64,000 bases of DNA from Ureibacillus galli (GCF_014836845.1 NZ_JACSQA010000018.1:1-64000), one strand, 5' to 3'; shown: positions 11,411-21,762, numbered from the stretch's first letter. The notes: a model not told the origin generated them from the letters alone. Made by a program: numbers and translations.

Positions 11411-12889
11411 TTATGCTTTAACAGTTGTCGTTAAAAATTCATCCACACTCGCTGCTACTGCGCGACCTTCTTTAATAGCCCAAACAACTAAGCTTTGACC
11501 ACGTCGTGCATCTCCTGCTGTAAATACACCAGGAACATTCGTTTCAAAGTCTTTAATGGATGCTTGAATACGGTTATTGACTAATTTCACACCAAATTGC
11601 TCTGGTAATGATTTTTCCACTCCTTCAAATCCAATCGCAACAAATACATATTGCGCTGGCCAAACCTTCTCAGTACCTGGAAGCTCTTTGAAGAAATAAA
11701 ATCCGTCATCGCCTAAAATTTTCTCCATTTGAATAGTGTGAAGTTCTTTCACACGTCCGTTTTTATCGGCAACAATTTTTTTCGTTTGAATACAATATTC
11801 CCGTGGATCGCGACCTTTTACCGCTTCTACTTCTTCATAAGCATAATCCAATTGATAAATATTTGGATCTTGCGGCCAAGGACGGTCCTCTTGACGAGTT
11901 TTTGGTAATTGAGGATGTTTACCAAACTGATATACAGAGCGTGCCTTTTGTCGAATAGCAGTTGCTACACAGTCTGCCCCCGTATCACCACCACCGATGA
12001 CAATCACATCTTTTCCAGCCACATCGATTGCTTTATGATCTTCAAAATTAGAATCTAGTAAACTTTGAGTGACACCTGTTAAGTAATCCATCGCTAAATG
12101 AATGCCTTCAGCCTCACTGCCTTCTAAATGTAGCACCCGCTGTTTTTGTGCACCGATACAAAGAATGACGGCATCGTATTGAGCTTTTAATTCATCTGCC
12201 GTAATGTCCTTCCCAATTTCAGTATTTAATATGAAATCAATTCCTTCTTGACGAAGTAAATTTACTCGACGTTCAATGACGTCTTTCTCTAGTTTCATAT
12301 TCGGAATACCATACATGAGTAAACCACCTGGACGGTCTGCTCGCTCATAAATCGTTACACTATGACCAAGTTGGTTTAATTGGTCAGCCGCCGCTAAACC
12401 AGCCGGCCCTGATCCAACGATAGCGATTTTTTTCCCTGTACGCGTTTGAGGAATGCGAGGAACTATCCAATTATTTTCAAAGCCTTTATCAATAATGGAA
12501 CGTTCAATCGATTTAATGGCAACGGCCGGATCCGTTATTGCTAATGTACAAGATCCTTCACAAGGCGCTGGACATACGCGCCCTGTGAATTCAGGAAAGT
12601 TATTCGTCATATGTAGACGATCTAATGCTTCTTTCCATTTCCCTCTATAGACTAAATCATTCCATTCAGGTATAACGTTTTGGATTGGACAACCTGCAGC
12701 TGCACCGCGAATTTCCACGCCCATGTGACAGAACGGTGTACCGCAATCCATACATCGCGCGCCTTGCCTTTGTAATGATTCATCTGACAGCCTTGTAGCA
12801 TATTCATTCCAACTCGAAATACGCTCTAGTGGAGGCTGTTCCTTTGTTTTTTCTCGTTTATATTCCATAAATCCTGTTGGTTTGCCCAT
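11411..12889 (-). CDS. gltD: Glutamate synthase small (beta) subunit
   Basis: The protein is 492 residues (called gltB in B. subtilis). The N-terminal ferredoxin-like part carries cysteines in CMDCGTPFCHMG, CPIQN and CPAPCEGSC that bind two 4Fe-4S clusters. FAD-binding GSGPAGLAAA is at about 157 and the NADPH-binding GGGDTGADC lies near 300. It passes electrons from NADPH to the large subunit, which makes two glutamates from glutamine and 2-oxoglutarate. It follows the large subunit by 14 nt in one operon. Confidence 0.95.
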   Translation of the reverse strand: MGKPTGFMEYKREKTKEQPPLERISSWNEYATRLSDESLQRQGARCMDCGTPFCHMGVEIRGAAAGCPIQNVIPEWNDLVYRGKWKEALDRLHMTNNFPEFTGRVCPAPCEGSCTLAITDPAVAIKSIERSIIDKGFENNWIVPRIPQTRTGKKIAIVGSGPAGLAAADQLNQLGHSVTIYERADRPGGLLMYGIPNMKLEKDVIERRVNLLRQEGIDFILNTEIGKDITADELKAQYDAVILCIGAQKQRVLHLEGSEAEGIHLAMDYLTGVTQSLLDSNFEDHKAIDVAGKDVIVIGGGDTGADCVATAIRQKARSVYQFGKHPQLPKTRQEDRPWPQDPNIYQLDYAYEEVEAVKGRDPREYCIQTKKIVADKNGRVKELHTIQMEKILGDDGFYFFKELPGTEKVWPAQYVFVAIGFEGVEKSLPEQFGVKLVNNRIQASIKDFETNVPGVFTAGDARRGQSLVVWAIKEGRAVAASVDEFLTTTVKA

Positions 12890-12903
12890 GCTAGAACCCC
12901 CTC

Positions 12904-15900
12904 TTATTTGGAAATCGCTAATTCTTTCACTCCAGTTGTTTCAACAAAAGCTTGCATCGCAGCTCCATCCTCTGTTAACCCTTGGAATCGATGATAATTA
13001 ATTTTCTCTACCATTGCTTTATAGTCCGTTGGTACAACTTTAATAAACTTCTTAACAAAATAATCCCATTTCGCTAGAATATCTAATGCAATCGTACTTT
13101 CCGTATGCTCTAGATGTTTAATAATCATGGAGCGTACTGCTTCGATTTCTGCTTTATCTTCTAGTCGTTCCAATTGAATCATTTCTGTATTACATTTTTC
13201 TTTAAAACTTGCCTCATCTGTTGGTAAAACATACGCAGTTCCACCACTCATACCAGCTGCGAAGTTTTTCCCAACATCTCCTAAAATAACGACACGACCA
13301 CCAGTCATATATTCACAGCCGTGATCACCGATACCTTCAACCACTACATTAGCTCCACTGTTACGTACCGCAAAGCGTTCGCCTGCGCGACCATTAATAT
13401 AAGCCGTACCGCTTGTCGCTCCATATAAGCATACGTTACCAGCGATGACATTTTTTTCTTGCTCCCCTTTAATAGGAGCAATGGCCACTAATTTACCACC
13501 AGATAACCCTTTACCGAAGTAGTCATTGACATCACCAACACAAGATAACGCCATCCCACGTGGAACAAAGGCACCGAAACTTTGGCCAGCATGACCAGTA
13601 AATTTCAATGTAATCGTGCCATCTTTCAACCCTTTTTCGCCGTATTTTTTCGAAATTTCACTTCCGATTATTGTCCCAACAACTCGATCTGTATTTTTAA
13701 TCGTGTATTCTAATTCAACACGTTCTTTTTCTTTTATACTATTTTCTACTTTTGGTAGAAGTTCACGTACATCGAAAGTTTCGTTAATACGTAAATCTTG
13801 ATTTGTTTGTTTCGTACGTACCCCTTGCACTTGGTATAGCAATGCTGATAAATCAAGTTGACTTGCTTTCCAATGGGATTTTGCCCGTTCACTAATTTGA
13901 AGGACATCTGTACGACCAACCATTTCTTCAATCGTACGGAATCCTAATTTTGCCATATATTCTCGAATTTCTTCCGCTACAAATGTCATATAGTTCACGA
14001 TATGGTCAGCATTTCCCATGAATTTTGCACGCAACTCCGGATTTTGTGTTGCCACACCAACCGGGCATGTATCCAAATGACAAGCACGCATCATAATACA
14101 GCCAAGGACGATTAAAGGAGCTGTAGCAAATCCGTATTCTTCCGCTCCTAGTAAAGCCGCCATTACAACGTCTTTACCTGTCATTAACTTTCCATCGGTT
14201 TCTAATGTTACCTTTTCACGAAGTCCATTTAACATTAATGTTTGATGAGCTTCAGCCAACCCAAGTTCCCAAGGTAAACCTGTATGTTTAATAGAAGTTT
14301 TAGGTGATGCTCCTGTTCCGCCATCATATCCAGAAATAACGATGACATCAGCTCCACCTTTTGCTACACCTGCTGCGATTGTTCCTACCCCCGCTTTTGC
14401 AACAAGTTTTACTGAAATTCGAGCGTTACGGTTGGCATTTTTCAAATCGTAAATTAGTTCTGCTAAGTCTTCAATTGAATAAATATCATGATGTGGTGGC
14501 GGTGAAATTAATCCTACACCTGGTGTTGAACCACGAACTTCAGCAACCCATGGATATACTTTATTCCCTGGCAATTGTCCACCTTCACCTGGTTTAGCCC
14601 CTTGAGCGACTTTAATTTGCAACTCATTCGCATTCACTAAATAATGGGATTTCACACCAAAACGCCCTGAAGCAATTTGTTTAATTGCACTATTCCGGTT
14701 ATCACCGTTTTGATTTACTTCAAAACGAGCTGGGTCTTCTCCACCTTCACCGGAATTCGAGCGACCACCAATTCGGTTCATCGCAATCGCTAATGTCTCA
14801 TGGGCTTCTTTTGATATCGAACCAAAGGACATTGCCCCCGTCTTAAATCGTTTTAAAATCGATTCTACCGGTTCTACATCTTCTAACGGAATCGATTGGT
14901 TCGTAGATTTGAATTCAAATAAATTACGTAAAAAACCAATACGTTCTTCATTTGCCATTTCCGCATACATTCTATATAAACCGTAATCATTTCTTCTCGT
15001 AGCTGTTTGCAAAGTATGAATCGTTTTTGGATTAAAGGCATGATGTTCACCATCTGCACGCCATTGGAAATCACTGCCGGAATCTAATAATTCCGACTTT
15101 GAACGACACGCTAATGCATGACGACGTTTTGCCTCTTCACCAATCGTTTCTAAATCAATACCATCAATTTGGGATGCTGTACCTGTGAAATGCTGATCAA
15201 TCACTTCTTTACTAATACCTACCGCTTCAAAAATTTGAGCTCCGCGGTATGATTGAACAGTAGAAATCCCCATTTTTGACATGACTTTCACAACACCATC
15301 TGCAATCCCTTTACGATACTTGGCTACAGCATCTTGATAGCTTAAGTTAAGATGGCCAGCTTCAATCGACTGCTGAATTGAAGCGTATGCTAAATAAGGA
15401 TTTATTGCATCTGCACCAAAACCAATTAAAGATGCAAAATGATGAACTTCTCTCGCTTCACCACTATTGACAATTAAACTTACTAAAGTTCGCTTACCTG
15501 TACGAACTAAATATTGATGTAAGCTACTTACCGCAAGTAAGATTGGTATTGTTGGTGTATGGACTGAATCAAGTTCATCCGTTAAAACGAGCAATGTTAT
15601 ACCTGCGTTAATTGCCTCATCTGCTTCTTTGAAAAGACGTTCCAATTCTTTTTCTAAAGACATTTCAAATTGAAGATTGATGACTGAATGTTGAAAATAT
15701 TTATTCGACAAGCTTGTCAGTTCATTTAACTCACCGTTTGTTAATATCGGTGTTTCTAAAAAAATGCGACGGGCATTTTCAGCATTTGGATGTAACAAGT
15801 TTCCTTCTGCACCTAATAAAGTCATCGTCGAAGTCACAATATGTTCACGAATGGAATCGATTGGCGGATTTGTAACTTGAGCAAATAGTTGCTTAAAGTA

Positions 15901-17424
15901 ATTGAACAATGATTGCGGACGATCAGATAATACAGCCAATGGTGAATCATTCCCCATTGAACCAATCGGATCCTTTGCACTTGTAGAAATTGGAACAATA
16001 TATTTTTGAATATCTTCAAAAGTGTAACCGAAGGATTTTTGACGGACAGTTAAATCAGCTACTTTTTTCGGTAATTCATTTTCCGCTTCGATTGTTACTA
16101 AGTTGTCTTCTAACCATTGACCATAAGGTTCTGCCTGGGCCATTTCGCTTTTTAACTCATCATCGGAAACAATTTTCCCTTGTTCTAAATCGATAAGCAG
16201 CATACGACCTGGACTTAAACGTTCTTTATATAAAACGTTTTCCTCTTCGATATCAACAACCCCTACTTCTGAAGAAAAAACAATCATATCGTCTTTTGTT
16301 ACATAATAACGCGCTGGACGTAAACCATTCCGGTCTAGAATCGAACCTATTTGTTTACCATCTGTGAAGCAAATTGCTGTCGGTCCGTCCCATGGTTCCA
16401 TTAAACTAGCATGATATGCATAAAACGCCTTTTTCTCCTCGGATATATGAGGGTTTTCTGTCCATGGTTCAGGAATAAGCATCATCGCCGTATGGGCAGG
16501 CGTTCTACCAGCTAATACAAAAAATTCAAAGGCATTGTCCAACATGGATGAATCTGAACCTGAGTTATCAATAATCGGTAATAATTTATTTAAATCTTCA
16601 CCGAAACTTTCTGAAATAAAGCGTTGTTCCCTTGCCGTCATCCAGTTAATATTCCCACGTAATGTATTGATTTCACCGTTATGAACGATGTAGCGGTTCG
16701 GATGAGCACGTTCCCAGCTTGGGAATGTATTCGTTGAATAACGTGAATGAACAATGGCAAAAGCTGAAACAAAGCTTTCATCTTGTAGATCGATATAAAA
16801 CTCACTTACTTCTTCTGGAGTTAATAACCCTTTAAATACGATTGTTTGGCTCGACATACTTGGGCAATAAAATTTCATATCCTGTTGCTTTGCCCAAAAT
16901 TCAGTCTGCTTCCGAATTAAATATAACTTGCGTTCAAAGGCTAACGTATCTTTAGGGTTTTCTGCTTTTATAAACACTTGACGAACAATAGGCGCCGTTG
17001 ACTTAGCAACATCACTTAAAATTCCCTTATCTGTAGGGACTGTTCGCCATCCGATTAAAGATTGCCCTTCTTGTGCAATCAATTCATTCATTTTTTTCTC
17101 AATGGATTCTCTCTCTTTATCATCCTCTGTAAAAAATAATTGTCCTACACCATACTCCCCTTTTGCCGGTAAGTTTAGCTCTGGACAATTCAATTTATAA
17201 AATTGGTCAGGAATTTGCACCATTAAACCAGCACCATCGCCAGTTTTACCGTCACCTCCGCGTCCAGCTCGGTGATCTAAGCGACATAACATTTCTAATC
17301 CATTTCTTACAATTTCATGTGAAGCGTGTCCCTTAATATTTGCATAAAAACCGATACCACAAGCGTCATGTTCAAAACTCGGTGAATAAAGACCTTGTGC
17401 CTTCGGATACTGATGAAAAGCCAT
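12904..17424 (-). CDS. gltB: Glutamate synthase large (alpha) subunit
   Basis: The protein is about 1506 residues (gltA in B. subtilis). The start MAFHQYPKAQGL at 17424 is chosen because of a G-rich ribosome site. Cleavage after residue 21 would expose Cys22 of HDACGIGF as the N-terminal nucleophile of the glutaminase domain. Further on are the central and FMN-binding domains (VISGYDGGTGASP), a 3Fe-4S cysteine cluster (CIMMRACHLDTCPVG), and the C-terminal beta-helix domain with many GG turns. Ammonia released from glutamine is channelled to 2-oxoglutarate. A divergent gltC gene shares the promoter region. Confidence 0.97.
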   Translation of the reverse strand: MAFHQYPKAQGLYSPSFEHDACGIGFYANIKGHASHEIVRNGLEMLCRLDHRAGRGGDGKTGDGAGLMVQIPDQFYKLNCPELNLPAKGEYGVGQLFFTEDDKERESIEKKMNELIAQEGQSLIGWRTVPTDKGILSDVAKSTAPIVRQVFIKAENPKDTLAFERKLYLIRKQTEFWAKQQDMKFYCPSMSSQTIVFKGLLTPEEVSEFYIDLQDESFVSAFAIVHSRYSTNTFPSWERAHPNRYIVHNGEINTLRGNINWMTAREQRFISESFGEDLNKLLPIIDNSGSDSSMLDNAFEFFVLAGRTPAHTAMMLIPEPWTENPHISEEKKAFYAYHASLMEPWDGPTAICFTDGKQIGSILDRNGLRPARYYVTKDDMIVFSSEVGVVDIEEENVLYKERLSPGRMLLIDLEQGKIVSDDELKSEMAQAEPYGQWLEDNLVTIEAENELPKKVADLTVRQKSFGYTFEDIQKYIVPISTSAKDPIGSMGNDSPLAVLSDRPQSLFNYFKQLFAQVTNPPIDSIREHIVTSTMTLLGAEGNLLHPNAENARRIFLETPILTNGELNELTSLSNKYFQHSVINLQFEMSLEKELERLFKEADEAINAGITLLVLTDELDSVHTPTIPILLAVSSLHQYLVRTGKRTLVSLIVNSGEAREVHHFASLIGFGADAINPYLAYASIQQSIEAGHLNLSYQDAVAKYRKGIADGVVKVMSKMGISTVQSYRGAQIFEAVGISKEVIDQHFTGTASQIDGIDLETIGEEAKRRHALACRSKSELLDSGSDFQWRADGEHHAFNPKTIHTLQTATRRNDYGLYRMYAEMANEERIGFLRNLFEFKSTNQSIPLEDVEPVESILKRFKTGAMSFGSISKEAHETLAIAMNRIGGRSNSGEGGEDPARFEVNQNGDNRNSAIKQIASGRFGVKSHYLVNANELQIKVAQGAKPGEGGQLPGNKVYPWVAEVRGSTPGVGLISPPPHHDIYSIEDLAELIYDLKNANRNARISVKLVAKAGVGTIAAGVAKGGADVIVISGYDGGTGASPKTSIKHTGLPWELGLAEAHQTLMLNGLREKVTLETDGKLMTGKDVVMAALLGAEEYGFATAPLIVLGCIMMRACHLDTCPVGVATQNPELRAKFMGNADHIVNYMTFVAEEIREYMAKLGFRTIEEMVGRTDVLQISERAKSHWKASQLDLSALLYQVQGVRTKQTNQDLRINETFDVRELLPKVENSIKEKERVELEYTIKNTDRVVGTIIGSEISKKYGEKGLKDGTITLKFTGHAGQSFGAFVPRGMALSCVGDVNDYFGKGLSGGKLVAIAPIKGEQEKNVIAGNVCLYGATSGTAYINGRAGERFAVRNSGANVVVEGIGDHGCEYMTGGRVVILGDVGKNFAAGMSGGTAYVLPTDEASFKEKCNTEMIQLERLEDKAEIEAVRSMIIKHLEHTESTIALDILAKWDYFVKKFIKVVPTDYKAMVEKINYHRFQGLTEDGAAMQAFVETTGVKELAISK

Positions 17425-17542
17425 GTAAATCCCCCCAAATCTCATAAATACCTTATTTACATTTTAAGGTTTATAAAATAATATAAACAATATATAGTTT
17501 GGATTGAATTAATCTAATTTTTAGATAAATGGGGTGAAAACG
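17425..17542. promoter_or_regulatory. Shared gltB-gltC regulatory region
   Basis: This divergent intergenic region holds an imperfect dyad, ATAAATACCTT (17445 on) facing AAGGTTTAT (17466 on), and several TATATT-like hexamers. GltC in B. subtilis binds dyads in the equivalent region to activate gltAB and repress itself. The matching of this dyad to a GltC box is by position only. Confidence 0.45.
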
Positions 17543-18445
17543 TTGGAATTACGCCAATTGCGATACTTTGTAGAAGTAGCAGAAAGGGAACATATTTCGG
17601 AAGCAGCCGAACATTTACATGTCGCCCAGTCAGCAGTCAGCAGACAGATAGCAAACTTAGAAGACGAGCTAGGCACAGCACTTTTTGAGCGAGTTGGTCG
17701 AAATGTAAAACTGACACCAATTGGTAAAATCTTTTTAGACCACACAGTTACCGCATTGAAGGCAATTGATTTTGCAGTTAAACAAGTGGAAGAATATTTA
17801 GACCCCGCAAAAGGAACCATTAAAATTGGCTTCCCTACAAGTCTTGCAAGTTATGTATTACCAACCGTTATTTCTGCTTTTAAAAAGGAATATCCAAATG
17901 TTATGTTCCATTTACGCCAAGGATCTTATCGTTATTTAATCGATGCTGTAAAAAATAGAGAACTTAATTTGGCATTTTTAGGACCTGTTCCTCAGGCAGA
18001 TGAAAGCATTAATACTACCATTCTATTTAGTGAAAAAATCCACGCCCTACTTCCTGCTAGCCATCCTTTAGCTAAACGAAGTAAAATTCATTTGTCCGAC
18101 CTACGACAGGATAATTTTGTATTATTTCCGGAAGGATATATTTTACACAAAGTTGCGATTGATGCTTGTAAATCGGCAGGATTTGTCCCGAATATTACTT
18201 CTAAAGGGGAGGACATGGATGCATTAAAAGGGTTAGTTGCTGCGGATATCGGCGTAACACTCCTACCTGAAAGCTCCTTGTATGACTCAACACCACGTTT
18301 AACCGTTAAAATGGAAGTTGAAAGTCCTATCCTAACAAGGACTGTCGGTGTCATTTATCCAACAAACCGTGAACTCGGGCCGTCCGAACAAGTATTTTTA
18401 AAATTTATTAACACATTCTTCTCAAGGTTAAACCGTTTTATTTAA
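17543..18445 (+). CDS. gltC: LysR-type activator of glutamate synthase, GltC
   Basis: The protein is about 300 residues. The N-terminal HTH (MELRQLRYFVEVAEREHISEAAEHLHVAQSAVSRQI) and the effector-binding domain closely follow the B. subtilis GltC pattern, and the gene is divergent from gltBD as in that species. I place the start at TTG 17543, which gives the family N-terminus MELRQLRYF with GGGGTG 6 nt upstream; GTG 17534 would add three residues. GltC turns on gltBD when 2-oxoglutarate is high and is inhibited by glutamate through the glutamate dehydrogenase RocG. Confidence 0.93.
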   Translation: MELRQLRYFVEVAEREHISEAAEHLHVAQSAVSRQIANLEDELGTALFERVGRNVKLTPIGKIFLDHTVTALKAIDFAVKQVEEYLDPAKGTIKIGFPTSLASYVLPTVISAFKKEYPNVMFHLRQGSYRYLIDAVKNRELNLAFLGPVPQADESINTTILFSEKIHALLPASHPLAKRSKIHLSDLRQDNFVLFPEGYILHKVAIDACKSAGFVPNITSKGEDMDALKGLVAADIGVTLLPESSLYDSTPRLTVKMEVESPILTRTVGVIYPTNRELGPSEQVFLKFINTFFSRLNRFI

Positions 18446-18450
18446 CCATA

Positions 18451-18480
18451 AAAGCGTCCATTGAATCCAATGGACGCTTT
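18451..18480 (+). terminator. Intrinsic terminator of gltC
   Basis: AAAGCGTCCATTG and CAATGGACGCTTT form a perfect stem with a short loop, followed by TCTT, 5 nt after the stop codon. Confidence 0.8.
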
Positions 18481-18484
18481 CTTA

Positions 18485-18518
18485 TGAAAAAACCTTCGGA
18501 TTTTCATCCGAAGGTTTT
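18485..18518 (-). terminator. Intrinsic terminator of metNIQ
   Basis: AACCTTCGGAT and ATCCGAAGGTT form the stem with a T run on the minus strand, just after the metQ stop. Confidence 0.85.
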
Positions 18519-18522
18519 TAGA

Positions 18523-19365
18523 TTATTTATTTACAGGTACGACTGCGCCGCCCCACTCATCAAGAATAAATTGTTGGATTTCATCCGAATGTAGCACTTC
18601 CACTAAACGTTTAATTGCTTCATTATCTTTGTCTTCAGAACGTACTGCAATTACATTTACATATGGAGATTCAGAATCCTCGATTGCGATTGAATCTTTA
18701 ATTGGGTTAATTCCAGCATCGATTGCGAAGTTCGAGTTAATGACAACTGCATCGCCTTCGCCTTCTTCATAATAAGTAACTAGCATTTCTGGAGCAGAGC
18801 TATTATCAATCGTTAAATTTTTCGGATTTTCCACGATATCATCAACTGTTGCGACCGCTTTATCAACATTTTCATCTAATTTAATTAAACCTTTTGCTTC
18901 TAAAAGAGTTAATATACGACCTTGATCTCCAACAGAATTAGAAATAATAATCGTTGCACCTTCCGGTAGCTCATCTAATGACTTATATTTTTGAGAGTAA
19001 ATACCGATTGGTTCGATATGAATGCCACCAGCGTTTACGAAATCATAACCTTTATCTTTAATTTCAGTTTCTAAATAAGGAATGTGTTGGAAGTAGTTAG
19101 CATCAAGATCACCAGACTCTAAATCTTGGTTTGGCATTACATAATCTTGGTAAGGTTTAATATCTAATTCGATACCTTCTTCAGCTAAAATCGGTTTTGC
19201 TTGTTCTAAAATGATGTCATGTAAACCGTTAGACGCCCCAATTGTAATTTTGTTCGATTCTTCTTTTGCACCTTCACCAGTTGTCTTTTCATCTTTTGCG
19301 TTACCGCAAGCTGCTAATGCAAGTACGACTACTGATATGAATAAAATGGATAATAATTTCTTCAT
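18523..19365 (-). CDS. metQ: Methionine ABC transporter substrate-binding lipoprotein MetQ
   Basis: The protein is 280 residues with a lipoprotein signal peptide ending ALAAC-GN (Cys20 lipidated). The body is of the NlpA/MetQ family (GASNGLHDIILEQAKPIL; DYVMPNQDLESGDLDANYFQHIPYL). It binds L- or D-methionine outside the membrane and delivers it to MetNI. It is the last gene of metN-metI-metQ and is controlled by the S-box upstream of metN. Confidence 0.95.
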   Translation of the reverse strand: MKKLLSILFISVVVLALAACGNAKDEKTTGEGAKEESNKITIGASNGLHDIILEQAKPILAEEGIELDIKPYQDYVMPNQDLESGDLDANYFQHIPYLETEIKDKGYDFVNAGGIHIEPIGIYSQKYKSLDELPEGATIIISNSVGDQGRILTLLEAKGLIKLDENVDKAVATVDDIVENPKNLTIDNSSAPEMLVTYYEEGEGDAVVINSNFAIDAGINPIKDSIAIEDSESPYVNVIAVRSEDKDNEAIKRLVEVLHSDEIQQFILDEWGGAVVPVNK

Positions 19366-19434
19366 TTGCTTCTTCCCCTTTTCTTTATTTCTTTTATATG
19401 TGAACGGTCTATACCGTAAGCACTAAAGTGATAA

Positions 19435-20109
19435 TTATCGTTTATCGGTCTTTGTTGTTATAAAGTCCCCAATAAACTGAATAATAAACACAATAATTAA
19501 AATAATAATCGTCGCCATCAGTGTTACATCATCACGACTTCGTTGGAAACCATCGATAAAGGCTAAGTTTCCTAATCCTCCTGCGCCGATAATTCCTGCC
19601 ATCGCCGTGTATCCTACTAGCGTTACTGCCGTTACTGTAATACCCGATAGTAAAGCAGGCATCGATTCTGGAATTAATACTTTCCAAATAATTGTAAAAG
19701 TTTTCGCTCCCATTGAACGCGCTGCTTCTATAACTCCTTTATCAATTTCACGTAATGCGATTAATACCATCCGCGCATAAAAAGGGGCTGCTCCAATAAT
19801 TAAAGCAGGTAATGCTGCCTCTACTCCGCGAATTGTTCCTAGCAAAAACTTCGTAAATGGAATTAATAAAATAATCAATACGATAAATGGAATCGAACGG
19901 AAAATATTGACTAATGATCCGGTAATAAAGTTTGCAATTTTATTTGCCCATATTTGATGTGGACTTGTTAAAAACAATACAATACCAACTATTAAACCAA
20001 TGATAAAGGTTGCTGCTGTTGAGATGATTGTCATATATAGGGTGTCGTATGTAGCTTGCCACATATCTTCCCATCGAACATTCGGAAATAATTCACTAAG
20101 CATGTTCAA
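19435..20109 (-). CDS. metI: Methionine ABC transporter permease MetI
   Basis: The protein is 224 residues with five predicted membrane segments and the EAA loop EAARSMGAKTFTIIWKVLIPES that contacts MetN. The start overlaps the metN stop by 14 nt. Confidence 0.95.
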   Translation of the reverse strand: MNMLSELFPNVRWEDMWQATYDTLYMTIISTAATFIIGLIVGIVLFLTSPHQIWANKIANFITGSLVNIFRSIPFIVLIILLIPFTKFLLGTIRGVEAALPALIIGAAPFYARMVLIALREIDKGVIEAARSMGAKTFTIIWKVLIPESMPALLSGITVTAVTLVGYTAMAGIIGAGGLGNLAFIDGFQRSRDDVTLMATIIILIIVFIIQFIGDFITTKTDKR

Positions 20110-21121
20110 TCACCTCCGTTTGAATTTCTATTGAATTAAGTAAATTTAATGCTTTTTGAACGTTGCTATCTTCACCTAGAATTTGAACAATTAATGTTCC
20201 GTATGGTCCGCTTGCCGTTTGTGAAATGTTACCGTGAACAATATTCACTTCCACATTGAACTGTTTAATTAATTGGGAAATGATTGGCTGTTCCGTCTTA
20301 TTTCCTATAAACGTTAGTTTCACAATTTTACCCGTTGGATAATTAGCTAAAATCTGTTCAATGGAATCTTTTGAATCCTTTGTTCCAGATACTTGCATAA
20401 CAAAGTTTTTCGTAATATCCGCTTGAGGTTGTTGGAATACTTGAAGGACATCGCCTGTTTCTACCACTTGACCCGCTTCCATTACGGCCACTCGGTGACA
20501 AATTTTTCGAATGACATGCATTTCATGGGTAATGAGAACAATCGTAAGTCCTAATCGTTTATTAATATCTAATAACAATTCTAAAATGGAATCCGTCGTT
20601 TCTGGATCTAACGCACTTGTTGCTTCATCACAAAGTAACACTTCCGGATTATTTGCTAGTGCTCTTGCAATACCTACCCGCTGTTTTTGACCACCAGACA
20701 ACTGGGAAGGATAGGCATTTTCTCGGCCAGATAAGCCTACTAAATCAATTAACTCTTTTACTCGGACTTTACGTTCTGCTGCTGGAACACCGGCAATTTC
20801 TAATGGAAATGCGATATTTTCTGCAACTGTACGGGACCATAGTAAATTAAAATGTTGGAAGATCATACTGATTTTCTGTCTTGCTTGACGAAGTTTATTA
20901 CCTGAAATGGATGAAATCGGCTGACCATTTACAATGACCGATCCGCTAGTCGGTTTTTCTAGTCCATTTAATAAACGAATCATCGTACTTTTCCCGGCGC
21001 CACTGTATCCAATGATGCCGAAAATTTCACCTTTATGAACGGTTAAATTAACATTTTTTACAGCTGCTATTTCACCATTTTTTGTCTTATATATTTTCGA
21101 TATATCCTTTAGCTCAATCAT
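20096..21121 (-). CDS. metN: Methionine ABC transporter ATPase MetN
   Basis: The protein is 341 residues. Walker A is GYSGAGKST, signature LSGGQKQR and Walker B VLLCDEATSALD. A C-terminal NIL domain (about 265-341) is the methionine-sensing regulatory domain of MetN, which inhibits transport when internal methionine is high. It is the first gene of the operon, preceded by the S-box riboswitch. Confidence 0.95.
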   Translation of the reverse strand: MIELKDISKIYKTKNGEIAAVKNVNLTVHKGEIFGIIGYSGAGKSTMIRLLNGLEKPTSGSVIVNGQPISSISGNKLRQARQKISMIFQHFNLLWSRTVAENIAFPLEIAGVPAAERKVRVKELIDLVGLSGRENAYPSQLSGGQKQRVGIARALANNPEVLLCDEATSALDPETTDSILELLLDINKRLGLTIVLITHEMHVIRKICHRVAVMEAGQVVETGDVLQVFQQPQADITKNFVMQVSGTKDSKDSIEQILANYPTGKIVKLTFIGNKTEQPIISQLIKQFNVEVNIVHGNISQTASGPYGTLIVQILGEDSNVQKALNLLNSIEIQTEVIEHA

Positions 21122-21228
21122 ATATGTACTCCTTTATGTTACGCCTCAATTTTCTTATGTTGAGGAAGAAATGTATGTAAAATACACAACTTTTTTATCA
21201 TTTTCCTTTTGAAAATATTATCCCAAAA

Positions 21229-21406
21229 TAAAAACCCTCTCTACACAGACAAGTAGAAAGGGTACGCAATAAAATATCTATTTACGATAACCGTTCTCTT
21301 ATCTTTCAAAGTATCCACTTCGCGTGACTTGGCACCTTTTCACATAATGTGATGGTTGCCGGGCTTCATAGGGCACTTCCCTCCACCGCTCTTTATAAGA
21401 GTTACG
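21229..21406 (-). promoter_or_regulatory. SAM-I riboswitch (S-box) controlling metNIQ
   Basis: Read on the minus strand, the element opens with the P1 strand at 21406. Next come the conserved G-rich core GGTGGAGGGA, then CTATGAAGCCCGGCAACC, both hallmarks of the S-box. GGTGCCAA follows and P4 comes after it. It ends with an intrinsic terminator whose arms are 21234-21247 and 21252-21263, with T run at 21229-21233. SAM binding should stabilise the anti-antiterminator and switch methionine uptake off. Confidence 0.95.
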
Positions 21407-21433
21407 ATATTAAATTTTAAGATTATGGATGTA

Positions 21434-21462
21434 ACTTTATCACGTTCATTTTAAGTAGTCAA
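21434..21462 (-). promoter_or_regulatory. Promoter of metNIQ
   Basis: TTGACT (21457-21462) and TAAAGT (21434-21439) on the minus strand are 17 nt apart, with the S-box starting about 28 nt downstream of the -10 element. Confidence 0.6.
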
Positions 21463-21762
21463 CTACTTTTTTAACTTTTCGTATAAATAGGGCACGGATT
21501 GAAATGCATACACTTTTTCAACTACACTATCCCGATTAATCAATAAGCAAGGAACACTTTCTATTTGATAATCAAATGCTAGTTGTTCGAGAAAATTAAT
21601 ATTCGCCTTTCCCATCGGTAGTTCAGGCAAAAGCGTTTCGATTACATCCAACATTTTTGATGCGACAGCACACGTTCCGCACATAGGGGTATATAAATAG
21701 AAAGCTGTTAGCGCATTTTGCTCCCTTTGCTGCTCCCAAGTTTCAATCGTCCATTCTTCCAT
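21463..21762 (-). CDS. Thioredoxin-like protein (YusE-like)
   Basis: The protein is 99 residues with a thioredoxin fold pattern. The redox pair is CGTC (MCGTCAVAS, about 28-31) and the cis-proline lies in ESVPCLLI. It lacks a signal peptide, so it is cytoplasmic. The place between the met operon and a Toprim gene matches yusE of B. subtilis, whose function is not established to my knowledge. Confidence 0.8.
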   Translation of the reverse strand: MEEWTIETWEQQREQNALTAFYLYTPMCGTCAVASKMLDVIETLLPELPMGKANINFLEQLAFDYQIESVPCLLINRDSVVEKVYAFQSVPYLYEKLKK

